Assembly: GCF_037126465.1 (NCBI RefSeq)
Contig: NC_088202.1
Span: 103,881,962 to 103,945,961 of the forward strand
Direction: 5' to 3'
DNA from: Ornithodoros turicata
Taxonomy: Eukaryota; Arthropoda; Arachnida; Ixodida; Argasidae
DNA: 64,000 bases
Numbering within the stretch: the stretch's first letter is position 1; the number at the start of each line of letters is the position of its first letter. Below the pieces are notes generated by a model that was not told the DNA's origin, did not search any database, and saw only the letters and a program-made list of their open reading frames with translations. Made by a program: the position numbers and the translations under genes. This document shows positions 9,307 through 19,868 of the stretch, in pieces.

Positions 9307-11889
9307 TCTGATCTGCTTAGCTAAAAACATATCTCCTTTAGCAGTGTTTTTTGCACTTGTTTATACTGCTCGATGAGACCTCGTCTTCCCTGCAACGTAC
9401 CATCTGTTACTGTATAACATCGCTGCTTCACTTTATGCAGTACTAATCCTATTCTATCCATACAACCGGTTACTTAATTGCGTCTGCACCACTCTGCAGT
9501 TTGCAACACTAATCTACCCTAACGTACGCAGACTACGTCCTCGCGTCCTCGTCAGTCAGTTGTATACAGTACTAATCTAACCTGAACCTTTCTCTACTGC
9601 TGGCTACACCGTCGCATCTGCACAGTGGCCCGTCTGCAGTGCTAATCTACCCTAACCTATCCCTATCGCAGGCTCCTTCCTCCCGCTCGCGTCGGTCGGT
9701 ATACAGTACTAATCTAACCCTAACCTCTCCGTACCGCAGGCAACTGCCTCGCGGCTGCGTCAGTCGGTCTTGTACATATTATGTATAGTCTAGCCCTAAC
9801 CTATACCTACCGCAGGCTTCTTCCTCTCGCGCCCGCGTCAGTCGACGGTATTAGTACTAATCCAGCCATAACGTATCCCTACAGCAGGCTACTTCAGTGC
9901 GCCTGCCCCAGTCGTTCGTATGCAGGTGATCTAACACTAACATATCCCTAATGCGGCTACATCCTCGCGTCTTCATTACTTCTGCGTATGGATTACTAAT
10001 CTAGCCCTCACCTACCCCTACCTCAGGTTAATTCCTCGCGCTCGCGTCTGTCGGTCGCATGTAGTACTAATGTACCCCTAACCAATCCCTACTGTAGGCT
10101 ATTTCCTCGCGTCAGTCGGTCGTATGCAGCACTAATCTAGCGCTAGCCTATCCTCACTGAAGGGTACTTCCTCGCACCCGAGTCAGTCAGTCCTATGCAA
10201 TACTAAACTAACCCTAACCTATCCCTGATCCCTGCTACGGCTACATCCTCGCGTCTGCATCAGTCGGCCACATGTAGTACTAATCTAGCCCAAACCTATC
10301 CCTGCCGTATCCCATTTTCTCCCGCCTCCGTCAGTCGGTCGTACGCAGTATAACCTAGCCCTAACCTATTTTGCTTGCAGACTACTTCCTGGCGTGGGCA
10401 TCAGTCGGCAATATGAAGTACTACTCTAACCCTAACGTATCCCTACAGCAGGCAACTTGCTCGCAACCGCATCAATCGGTCCTATGCAGTGCTAATTTAG
10501 CCATAACCTATCTTTACCGCAGGCCATTTACTCGCTGCCGCGTCACTCGGTCGTAAGCAGTAATAATCTAACCCTAAACTATCCCTGCCGCAATCTCCTC
10601 ACACCCGTGTCAGCCGGTCGTATGCAGTATTATTCTAGCCCTACCCTAGCCCTACTGCAGGGTACTTCATCGCACCCGAGTCAGTCGGTCTTCAGCAATA
10701 CTGATATAACCTTAACCTATCGCTGCTGCGACTACATCCTCGCGTCGGCATCATTCGGTAGCATGGAGTACTAATCTTGCCCTAACCTTGCTCTAACCTA
10801 TCCCTACCGCATGCTATTTCCTCCCGCCCGCGTCAGTCGGTCGCATTCAACGCTATCCTAGCCCGAACCTATTCTGATTGTAGGCTACTTCCTCAGTCGG
10901 CCATATGAACTACTAATATATCCCTACCGCTGGCTACTTCCTCGCGGCCGCGTCAGTCAGTCGTATGCAGCACTAATCTAGCCCTAACGTATCCCTACCG
11001 CAGGTTACTTCCTAGCGCCCGCGCCAGTCGGTTGTATGCAGTACAACTCTATCCCTAACGTATCCCTACCGCAGGATACTTCATTGCGCCCGCGGCAGGG
11101 TTTAACTGATCTGCTTCGCTAAAAACAGACCTCATTTAGCAGTGTTTTTGCCCTTATTTATACTGCTCGATGAGAGCTCGTCTACCCTGCAACTTACCAT
11201 CTGTTGTTGTATAATATCACAGCTTCACTTTGTGCCGTACTAATCCTATCCTATCCCTACTACTGGTTACTTCATCACGTCTGCATCAGTCTGCTGTTTG
11301 CAGTACTAACCTACCCTAACGAACGCAGGTTACTTCCCCGCACCCGCGTCAGTCGGTCGTATGCAGTAGTAATCTAACCCGATCCCGTTCTGTACTGCCG
11401 GCTACACCCTCGCGTCTCCATCAGCCAGTCGTGTGCAGTGCTAATCTATTCCTAACCTATGCCTACCACAAGCTACTTCCTCGTACGCGCGTCAGTCGGT
11501 CGTATATGCAGTGCTAATCTATTCCTAACCTATCCCAACCGCAAGCTACTTCCTCGTACCGGCGTCAGTCGGTCGTATATGCAGTACTAATCTAGTCCTA
11601 ACCTATCCTGACCGCAAGCTACTTCCTCGTACCCGCGTCAGTCGGCCCTATGCAGTACTAATTTATTCCAGATCTATTCCTACCGCAGGCTACTTCTTCG
11701 AACGTGCGTCAGTCGGCCGTATGCAGTACTAATCTATTCCTAACCGATCCCTACCGCAAGCTACTTCCTCGCGCCCGTGTTAGCTTGTCGTATGCAGTAC
11801 TAATCTAGCCCTAGCCTATCCCTACTGAAGGTTACTTCCTCATACCCGCGTCAGTCGGTCTTATGCAGTACTAATCTAGCCCAGAGCAG
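9307..11889. repeat. Diverged 70-80-bp satellite with higher-order structure
   Basis: The segment is an array of monomers carrying the words GCAGTACTAATCTAGCCCTA, ACCTATCCCTACCGCAGGCT, ACTTCCTCGCGCCCGCGTCA and GTCGGTCGTAT, in that order, with spacing of roughly 70-80 bp and noticeable divergence. About 22 monomers precede 11107 and about 9 follow. A non-monomer leader (GATCTGCTT.GCTAAAAAC, then TTTATACTGCTCGATGAG) occurs at 9310 and again at 11108, giving a second-order repeat of about 1.8 kb in the same orientation. Most monomers contain CCTAA, the arthropod telomere word, once or twice. No ORF in it looks genuine. A run of 14 G lies just beyond, near 11898. Confidence 0.85.
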
Positions 11890-12141
11890 TAGCGATGGGG
11901 GGGGGGGGAGGCGAGAGGGGCAGTCGCCCCGGGCGCACTCGCCAGAGATTGCTCCGAACGGCAGGCCCTGGCAGGTTGGTTGAGTGGGCCAAGCTGCGAC
12001 ATCAACATGCAGTCATCTAATCCACTGATCTTCTGTGTACAGGTTTTATCGCTGCTTGCTGCGCAAGATGCCCTAGCGTTTTTCCCGAAACTCGGGGCCG
12101 TACCTGGCTAGCTCGGAGGTTAGTGCTCTGGATGAGCACCC

Positions 12142-13464
12142 CTAATCAGTGCCTCGTATGCGCTTCAGAGCGTTCTGGAAGGACCCGATGGATGACTTGA
12201 TGACTGCAACGTGAGGACTCCAGCTGAGCTTCTCGTCCACGGCGATCCCCAGGAAGTGTTGTGTCTTGACTAGAGGAATGTTGTGCCCTCGAAGCTTGAT
12301 TCCCACCGTCCGGCGATGCTTTCTGTTGAGGATCATGACGCTGGAGTTTTCGGTCCAGATGGAAAGGCCTACGCCCTCGAGATAGTCGGTTACGGCTTCT
12401 AATGTTTCTTCCATACTTTTCTTCACCATGCCCATCTTGCAGCCGGTGCACCACAGGGCTATGTCGTCGGCGTAGATGGAAATGGAGACTGGTGGCCTAG
12501 CCTTCGGGAGAGATCTCGGCAGGGCTGCCATTGCAATGTTGAAAAGTGTAGGGCTCAAGACGCTGCACTGAGGTAAGCCCCCAACCTCGCAAGGAGCACT
12601 AAGGACGCCTCCCAGACGAACTTGCGCCGTTCTGCCAGTGAGTAGATTTGCCACGAAGCGGAGTGTCCTCCCAGTGACACCAGTGCTGTGTAGACAGCTA
12701 ACAGCGATCGCCGAGCTGACATTATCAAACGCCTGCCTCACGTCCAAAAAGACACTGAACATTGTTAGCCTCCGCTTCTTTGCACTGTCCGCTGCAGATG
12801 AGAATTCCAGCACGCTGTCAGCGGCGCTGAGGCCCCTTCTGAAGCCTATCATGTTGCTCGGCAGCAAATTGTTCAGATTCGAGGAACCACTGTACCCTGG
12901 CTTGCACTAGACGTTCCATCAATTTAGCCACAGTGGACGTGAGGGAAACAAGGCGGTACGAGGATACTTGAAGCCTTGGTTTCCCATGCTTTAGGATGGG
13001 TACGACAACCGCCTGTTTCCAGGAGGTGGGAATGATGCCGGGTTCCCATATGTCATTTAAGTAGCTGAAGAGCCGGGACCTAGCACCATCTGCCATGTTT
13101 TTGAGTGCTTGATAGGAAATCCCATCCATTCCTGGAGCGCTGCGACGCCGACACGATTGTAGAGCACATGCGAGTTCCGCCACGGCGAATGGTTGGTCCA
13201 AGATGTGTGGATCTTCGGTGATGTAAAGGATATCCTTGGACCGTGGTGGCCTTTTTTATGAGACAGTGCGCAAAGGCTTCAGCCGTTTCTTGTAATGGCA
13301 TCCCAATCAGCGTTGCTAAGGTTGGGAAGAGAAGCTTCTCTCTGGCCTTTCCAGTCAGAGCGTTGATCGTTTTCCACACCAAAGACCGAGGGGTACGTGG
13401 GTTTTGCAGGCGCAGTGGCGCGCGGTAACAGAGTCGCGTCGTCGTCTCCTATGGGCCGCCTCAC
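12142..13464 (-). pseudogene. Non-LTR retrotransposon reverse transcriptase, frameshifted
   Basis: Three minus-strand frames overlap to give one decayed LINE reverse transcriptase: 13382-13080, 13201-12818 and 12867-12142. In order one reads SAPGMDGISYQALKN (RT motif 1-2 region), VVPILKHGKP, SYRLVSLTSTVAKLMERL, motif A FLDVRQAFDN, motif B GGLPQCSVLSPTLFNI (Cys in place of the usual Gly), and motif C IYADDIALWC, with the YADD catalytic pair intact. At least two frameshifts (near 13200 and 12865) separate the pieces, and the endonuclease and C-terminal parts are missing. The motif style suggests the Jockey/R1/I group. It is dead as it stands. Its 5' side abuts a mariner fragment at about 13465. 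Confidence 0.8.
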
Positions 13465-13860
13465 TTCTTCATGACAATGCAGGGCCTCACACGGCGAATT
13501 TCACGGTAGCAACCCTGACCGAAATGCGCTGGGAGGTTTCGCCCCATGCTATACCCCATGCACCTTACAGTCCAGATTTAGCCCCAAGTTGTTTGGGCCC
13601 CTTAAAGAGCTCCTTGGAGGAAAGACGCTCCACAGATGAAGCCCCCCAGAAAGACGTCCTGCAGTGGCTACGACAGCAGCCCACGTCTTTCTACGGCCGA
13701 CAACGGCGAGCCCTTTCACCAGCACCACCAGAGTTGCCACACCGATGGCAGCGGTATCTAGATGCGCACGGTGAATGCTTTGAAAAACTGATGTAGTTTA
13801 GTGCTTCCCGAATTTACCATTGTATTTAAAGTAATAAAAGTCTCGGTGAACCTTGACAGG
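13449..13860 (+). pseudogene. mariner transposase, C-terminal fragment
   Basis: Plus-strand frame with LLHDNAGPHTANFTVATLTE and YSPDLAPSC..GPLKSSLEERR, ending near 13795. These are the second and third catalytic regions of mariner transposases (HDNA.PHTA; YSPDLAPSDY.LF, where the final Asp should lie). Here the Asp region reads APSCLGPL, so the third catalytic Asp appears lost. Some 45 bp after the stop, AAAGTCTCGGTGAACCTTGA at 13838-13857 matches the inner part of the terminal repeat of the mariner at 14476-15705. The 5' two-thirds are missing. Confidence 0.75.
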
Positions 13861-13898
13861 ATGGCGTAAATGCAAGCTAGCTGGTGGATAAATTCCAT

Positions 13899-13925
13899 GT
13901 CGGTCAACCTTGAACGACCATTGTA
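13899..13925. repeat. Extra mariner terminal-repeat copy
   Basis: GTCGGTCAACCTTGAACGAC then CATTGTA closely matches the right terminal repeat of the mariner ending at 15705, but lies about 45 bp beyond the end of the mariner fragment. It may mark the true end of that fragment after a small insertion or duplication at 13861-13898. Confidence 0.5.
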
Positions 13926-13939
13926 TTTACTTGCCAACG

Positions 13940-14140
13940 GCCCTTTCCTGACCAACCCTTGACTTTTCCCAGAACAGTGTTTCCGCTGTTTGCTAAGTTT
14001 GTCTCGTCCGATGCTGATATCAGTACGTTAGTGTCGTCTGCATAATGAACCGCGCATTTCTGTCGATTTTTAATGTATAATATAAACAGCAGTGGACCGA
14101 ATGCTCCCCCGTGGGGCACCCGCACGTATATGCGGTTCAC
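13940..14140 (-). pseudogene. LINE reverse transcriptase fragment (motifs B and C)
   Basis: The minus-strand frame reads VPHGGAFGPLLFILYIKN and then AVHYADDTNVLIS, the RT motifs B (usually VPQGS.LGPLLF) and C (YADD). The style is that of CR1-like LINEs and differs from the RT at 12142-13464. No other part of the enzyme is joined to it in frame. Confidence 0.7.
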
Positions 14141-14280
14141 TTGATACCCCCGTTTTTAGATAAATAAATCGTTCAAAAAATTCACATAGAAGCACCTCCT
14201 CCCAGTGAACCTTCTCGGTTCAGCAAGAAAGAAGAAAGATTCTAATTAGGCGAAAGAAAGAAAACATTCTCAGATCGGTA

Positions 14281-14475
14281 TCACGCGTCATTAATCATGA
14301 TTACATCAATTTCCAGTCCTAAAAGATCCATCAGTAGCAACAGATCATACTTTGATTCCATTGATCTAGCATTTAAGTGAAAAAATATTAGTGCAGGTAC
14401 AGGCCGTACAGCATTATTGAACAAGGAACACTTGATTGACGGCACGTCCTCATACCTTTTCAATGTACAAGGGGG
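14281..14475 (-). pseudogene. LINE endonuclease N-terminal fragment
   Basis: On the minus strand the frame gives IFFHLNARSMESKYDLLLLM and then LEIDVIMIND before a stop. This matches the start of LINE apurinic-type endonucleases (L..NARS...K...L......DII...ET), although the catalytic Glu of the ET motif is not there. The fragment runs straight into the terminal repeat of the mariner at 14476, so the mariner interrupted it. Confidence 0.55.
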
Positions 14476-15705
14476 ACAAGGGTCGTTCAGGGTTGACCGA
14501 GACTTTATTTCTTCCAATACAATGAAAAATTCGAGAAGCACCAAACTACGTTAGTTTTTCAAAGTATTCACCGTGCACATCTAGTCTGGCAACTCTTCGA
14601 TGCCTTTGGCGTAGAAAGAAGTGGGCTGCTGTCGTAGCCACTGCAGGACATCTTTCTGGAGGGCTTCATCTGTGTGGAAACTCTTTCCTCCAAGGTGCTC
14701 TCTAAGGGGCCCAAACAAATCGTAATCGCTTGGGGCTAAGCCTGCTATGTAAGAGGCATGGGGCAAAACCTCACAGCGCATTTCGGCCAGGGTCGCTACA
14801 GTCAAATTCGCCGTGTGAGGCTGAGCATTGTCATGAAGAAGAATTATGCTTTCCTCGCGAATTCCGTTTCGCACGGCACCCTTTATCAACGTGAAGCAGT
14901 ACTGGGCATTAATCGTGACCCCTTGCTCCAAGAAGTCCACATGGATGGCTCCCTGCATGTCTCAGAAGACAGTTCCCATGGACTTCCCAGCAGACGGCTA
15001 CATCTTGCTTTTCTTTGGCGGAGGGGAAGCCTTATGTCGCCATTCCACGCTGCTGCTTTTTGTCTCTGGGGTTAAATGATGCATCTAGGTTTCATCACAT
15101 GTGATGATTGACTGCAAAAGTTCGTTCCCCTCGTACTGAAACCGGTTCAGGCAGCTGCTCAGAGACTGCCGTGTGCGCTCCTTACTGGTTACAAGTGCGG
15201 TGTCGTGGAACCCATCTTGCCACAGACTTTGCGGGACAGTAATTACACGTGAATGATTGTCATCCACACTGCCGACACCAATATTACGCTGAACTTGCAA
15301 TGTCCCAAACTGTTACTCGCCGGTTCTCGAGAATGGCTTGCTCAACGCTTGCTGTTCACTCGCATGACTGCAGTCGGACGAACGTGTCATGTGGTTCATT
15401 CGTCACAATGTCCCGTCCTTCGCCAAACTGTCTGCCAAACCATTCGCACACCCTTCCCCTTGACATCGTTTGTTCCCCATACTGTGCCCGTAATCTCTAC
15501 AAAATCTCAGCTGGTTTGATGTTCTCCTTCATAAGGAACTTGATTATGCATCACTGTTCCACAGCTAGACACACAACTCGCCGCCATGATGGCTGCATTT
15601 GACCCGAGAAGGATTGCACTTCATACTCCGAAAGTTTTATTCAATTACATTTACTCACTGATTTTTCTCGAGCAAAAGTCTCGGTTAACCTTGGACGACC
15701 CTTGT
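14476..15705 (-). mobile_element. mariner transposon, nearly full length
   Basis: Terminal inverted repeats of about 30 bp (ACAAGGGTCGTTCAGGGTTG from 14476; CCTTGGACGACCCTTGT ending 15705) enclose 1,230 bp, the normal mariner size. TA follows the right end; the left TA is not clear. The minus-strand transposase frame is broken. 14958-14581 carries LLHDNAQPHTANLTVATLAE and LAPSDYDLFGPLREHLGG, so the third catalytic Asp is present. 15300-15085 ends ITCDET, the first Asp motif. The N-terminal helix-turn-helix part (about 15602-15300) is only traceable on the complement. It is closely related to the fragment at 13449-13860. Confidence 0.82.
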
Positions 15706-15749
15706 ATTTATGATACTGTTAGCAGCAGAAAACACGGAAGCAAAAGCAT

Positions 15750-16303
15750 TTAAATCATCTGCCGTATGCTAAGTACCAGGAGGAATATAGCATCCGTACC
15801 CTTCTTAGATGGTGAGATATAGTGCCAGAATGTACGCGGTGAGTCCGCAAACTTTTTCAGCGTTTGGTTGTTTAAAAAACGGTTTCGACGAATGTTATCT
15901 GTTAACTGTAGCTGAATTTCACCGATATGCACCGATTGGGGTGGGGGAGCGCCCTTTCGTTAGTCGATTCAGCTGACGTTTCAAGTGAATAACTCTGCGC
16001 GTGATCCAAGGATTAATATTGCCAAAGTGCTTTTTCCTCGTGGGAACGTACGACCGCATGCTATGCTTCACGATATCGTTAAATATCATCCACAACCTTA
16101 CTGTCACATGATGAAGAAACAAAATTAAATCGATCATATATACAACACAAATGATCTATGATACTGACATCATCGGCATTCTCCAACTCATAAGCAGTGG
16201 TGAACTCGCTTTTATGGTTGCAGTTTGGAAGCGTATCACACTTAAATAACACAGTACTGTGATTAGAAGATACCCTGGTGGGGCATGCATGCATTGTGCT
16301 GCA
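15750..16303 (-). pseudogene. LINE endonuclease C-terminus and linker, decayed
   Basis: The minus-strand frames 16336-16079, 16137-15919 and 15932-15750 overlap in order. They show CPTRVSSNHSTVLFKCD (end of a LINE endonuclease), NPWITRRVIHLKRQLNRLTK (the basic linker ahead of the RT) and NRFLNNQTLKKFADSPRTFW..I. This order fits the region between endonuclease and RT of a CR1-like LINE. It has frameshifts and lies next to the mariner at 14476-15705. Confidence 0.6.
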
Positions 16304-16577
16304 CGCCAGAACATAGATTGAGAAGTTACCCGTCAAAAAGAACTCGTCAGAAGTTAAGTTACCGTGTGAAAAATGTAACTAAGTTAATAACGAAGTTCTT
16401 CAGCCTGAAACGTAACTCGCAGTTACTGAGTTACTTAAAAAAAGTACGAGTTACTTCCAAGTTACTTCGGACACAAAATAGCATTACGCAGGTGCAGCGC
16501 GCATGAGCAGTTGAGTTAGACCTTGAGTTGCCTGCGGAAGAATGCAACACGCTTAGATCGTTTTCGTTTACGTCCAA

Positions 16578-17003
16578 CAATAGACCTCTCCCTGTTTGTA
16601 AACAAATGACGTCATAGTGTTCAACGGCGCCAGAATTGAACTACGCTCGAAGCTACAGGTAAACAAGGTCGCGCACGAAAGCCACGGTCTTGAGGGGATT
16701 ACGATATGGTTCAGGGACGCGACCCTTGGTCCTGCTTTTCTTTCAATCCCCAACAACACCGAACGTCCTCTGGATGTACGAAGAATGTCCTAACGGATTC
16801 GTACGTCCTATGGATATCTGAGGGACATCCGTCGGACGTACGAACTCGTTAGGGCATCATTCGTACATCCAGAGGATATCCGGTGTTGTTGGGGATGGGA
16901 GGCAGAGAACAAGTGCCCGTTCGTGGAACCCAGCCCTCTCCTTCCGATTTGTTTCGGTTTCAGTCTGTCTACCAATGTCATGCGTTTCTCTAGTAGAGGT
17001 CTG
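16578..17003. mobile_element. Insert inside the hAT-like element
   Basis: Compared with the copy at 45158-45722, similarity breaks after GATCGTTTTCGTTTACG and resumes at TCGAACG.TTTGCATCTTA. The block begins ATAGACCTCTCC and ends TAGTAGAGGTCTG, short inverted repeats, so it is probably itself an element. It contains the foldback at 16748-16894. Exact borders are uncertain by a few bases. Confidence 0.6.
16748..16894. mobile_element. 147-bp palindromic foldback element
   Basis: The ends CCCCAACAACACCG and CGGTGTTGTTGGGG are perfect inverted repeats. The whole unit is nearly one palindrome: GTCCTCTGGATGTACGAAGAATG on the left is answered by ATTCGTACATCCAGAGGATAT on the right. Related sequence lies at 7768 and at both ends of 7937-9306. 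Confidence 0.8.
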
Positions 17004-17364
17004 CTCGAACGCTTTGCATCTTACCCCCTGTAGGTGCACAATGGTTCAGCTTCATTTCAATGGCAGCGGTTCTTATTTCCTGAATAAAATACTGTCACTG
17101 ATTGAATATCACGTTTCATGGCAAAAAAATGTCATGAAGGAACCGGAGAGAAAGCAAGAAAATATGTGGACGTGAGTGAAAAGCGAGTTCAAAGTAACTT
17201 CGAACTTAAGTTACGTTGGCAACGTTACCTGAAAAAGGAACGAGTTCCTCTGAAAGTTACCACGGCGCAAAAGTACCGAGTTAAGTTACAAGTTACCAAA
17301 AAAAAGGAACTTAGTTACAGTAACGAGTTACTTGTAACGAGTTACCTCGAACTTTGCGCCAGAA

Positions 17365-18443
17365 TATAGAGGAGAAAAAGTTATTCTTCTGCGTGTCGTA
17401 CTTAGCGAGATACAGGCCATCGAACGCACTCCCGAGCAAAGCGCAGACGTCACAAACCTCAGAGTTGCGTCCATTCCCATAGGCAGCCGTAAGCACGCGA
17501 CTTCTCCGGGGCTGCCTCACTGGCGGCGGAGAGGTCTGTGACGTCAAAGCCGCATGAGTTTCGGTATCCGCGGTGCCCATTTTCTCCTCGCTGTGAAACT
17601 TTCAATGCAGGTTCACACCGGTAAAAAGCACCGTTTTATACGTTTATCTGGGATAACCTGGAGTGACCTATCGCGACCCCTTTAAGCATCATATCAAATA
17701 CCAATTCCGCGTTAACACAGTATCTGGGTACTAAACAACTTAAACTGTTCCAATCAATTACCATCGAGACACCACATAAGACTACTTCGTGATTTTCTTT
17801 GACATGGTGATTCATAAAATCAGCTAGGATTTGCAATACTACTAGCTCAGCACCTGGGGGCCAATAAAGGACTCAAAGAATTACAGAGCCTTTATTTGTG
17901 AAAAGCTTACACTGCTTACACCACGCATCTTCACAGTCTACGAGCAGCAAAGGAGAAAAGTGAAGACGCTGCCTTGTTACTATATTGCAACACCTCGTGT
18001 AAGCCCATCTTTCCCTGTTACATTGTGCCCATGTGGAAAAATTAATTTTTTTTCAATTAATCAGAGCATTTAGAGACCTCCTTTTCCTACTGTATTACTA
18101 CCTTCATTGTTTCCTTCATAACATAATTGTAACCAACACTACAGTCTCCTTCGATGACAGTGCGGTATATAAACTCACTGCAAGCATTTTACCAGCTGGC
18201 ATGTAAAGACTGCAACGTCTTTCTCGCATTGTGAGGAAATGACACTATGCACGGTCCAAATCAACTAGTCCAACTTTCTACGCTAAAGTCCTTCTCGCAA
18301 CACGAAATGGTGATGAAACATGCATTTTGATTATGTCCTCTAGAGAGCGCAATGGGAGGCTTGGAACGAAAGGAGACTTTATTTTTCAAAACTGACCGGT
18401 AACAAAGAGAAAAGCAAATTTCACCCATACTGTTACTGTCGTC
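17365..18443. other. Intergenic, nothing recognised
   Basis: No gene or element with readable ends. The minus-strand frames at 17311-17580, 17636-17836 and 18261-18563 show no known motif. Confidence 0.4.
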
Positions 18444-19200
18444 ACGCAGGGATGGGCATAAATACATTTTTTGAGTATTTAAATATAAATACAAAATACT
18501 TTGTTGACAGGGGTATTTAAATACTCTGCATAAATAGTTTTCAACATCAGTATTTAAATACAAAATATAATACTGTATTTAAATACCGTAACTACTACCA
18601 TAAATACTGTGAGGAAGATGTCATCTGGAATTATAGAAATAATTATGATCATAAGGACAAATCAGCAAGAAAGAATAGCATTTATTTGTTAGATTATCAT
18701 GGCGATTTTAATATTAGAAATTTCTCGAAGACTGCTTCTTTTAGGCATCTTCTGTTCGGCCGTACAATCAGATTCGCAAAAGAGAACAGCATCTCCACAG
18801 GTGCCGATGAACAAATGCTTGTATTAAATTTGACGAAGATTCTTCGTAGAACAATGTAATCGGGTAGTCACGACCGTTGTCCGCAACAACAGCGAAAAAC
18901 TCGCCATCTAAAATGGTTTGTCGCATGCGCATGCTAGCGCAAACCCGGCATAATTGCGCCCCAAACTCGCCCTTCTTCCCGAAAGGTCAAATGCAGGGCG
19001 ACGTTAAGATATGAGTCAGTATATTCTGTATTTAAGAGTATTTATAAAGTATTTACAAGAATAAATACCCGAAAATTGGTATTTAAATATAATTATAAAT
19101 ACGTTTTTCAAGTCTGTATTTAAATATAAAATATAAATACATGTATTTATATTTTAAATAGTATTTTAATTACAATGTATTTAAATACTGCCCATCCCTG
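18444..19200. mobile_element. hAT-like element with TATTTAAATA-type subterminal repeats
   Basis: The ends CAGGGATGGGCA (18447) and TGCCCATCCCTG (ending 19200) are perfect 12-bp inverted repeats of the hAT type. Both subterminal regions (18460-18600 and 19020-19190) are packed with TATTTAAATA, AAATACAAAAT and similar words. CTGTCGTC (18436-18443) and CTGTCGTG (19201-19208) may be the target duplication with one mismatch, leaving three extra bases on the left. No transposase in 757 bp. Confidence 0.72.
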
Positions 19201-19719
19201 CTGTCGTGCCAGACACCCGGCTGCATGGCTGCCACTACAGTCACTGTAGCTGCCACTGTGCACAAATACGCAGCGGCGAAGCGCAAGAGCAGACGACGCG
19301 CAGACGACGCGATGCATGTGGAGCCACCTGTGCTCCTGAAGTCAAAACAGTATGCAAAACAATTTCTAGCAGCGCCTTCTAGCGGCGCATTTGTTTTGGA
19401 GTTTCTATTAACCAACTTGCCTGAATTATCGTTTCGTTGCTGTCTGGCTTCCATGCGCTAAATGAATTATTTGTGAGCACTTTTCAAGCATTCCACAGTT
19501 GTCAGTTGCCGGAATTCTTCGATTACGGTAGGTGTGTTGCACAACCAACCATTTGTGGTTTCTCGGCTGCTTGGTGGTTTACACGGTTTACTGTAGACTT
19601 TGGGATTATTAACGCAAACAGCTCCTGTGTAAACGTACGTTTTCACTGAAGTGATTGCACGCATGATCTGAAAATTTCGTCGTTCACGTTTGCTTATCGT
19701 CATTGCTCCAATTTTGCAG

Positions 19720-19868
19720 TTAGAAATGCCTCAAGATGCATCAGGCAAGCCGCAGAAGACCAAGGGATTGAGGAATTTTGCTCGTGTTCTGAGCGATAAA
19801 GAATCCGATTTACCTTCACCATTCTCAAGAACAGACGATGGAGAGCAGTTACTTCCTTCAGCCTTCAG
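19720..19868 (+). CDS. Candidate exon of unknown protein
   Basis: An open frame bounded by a TTTTGCAG acceptor (AG at 19718-19719) and a GTACGT donor at 19869. It starts LEMPQDASGKPQKTKGLRNF and continues ARVLSDKESDLPSPFSRTDD, ending LLPSAF with a split codon. Residue use (charged, Ser/Pro-rich, no low-complexity bias) looks protein-like, but I recognise no family and find no linked exon within the next few kilobases. The 149 nt give a phase shift of 2. It could also be a first coding exon starting at the ATG at 19726. A chance ORF cannot be excluded. Confidence 0.3.

Larger units (their letters stand above)
16312..17356. mobile_element. hAT-like non-autonomous element with 8-bp target duplication
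   Basis: Flanked by a perfect 8-bp direct repeat CGCCAGAA (16304-16311 and 17357-17364), the length made by hAT transposases. The ends CATAGATTGAGAAGTTAC and, inverted, CAAAGTTCGAGGTAAC are similar. The subterminal 100-200 bp on each side consist of repeated words such as AAGTTACTTG, GAGTTAC and TAACTCG. No transposase is present. A block of about 425 bp near 16578-17003, absent from the related copy at 45158-45722, interrupts it. Confidence 0.82.

Noticed and set aside
9307..11889. CRISPR-like array
   Set aside because: There are no constant repeats with unique spacers; the whole monomer repeats and drifts, and the host is eukaryotic.
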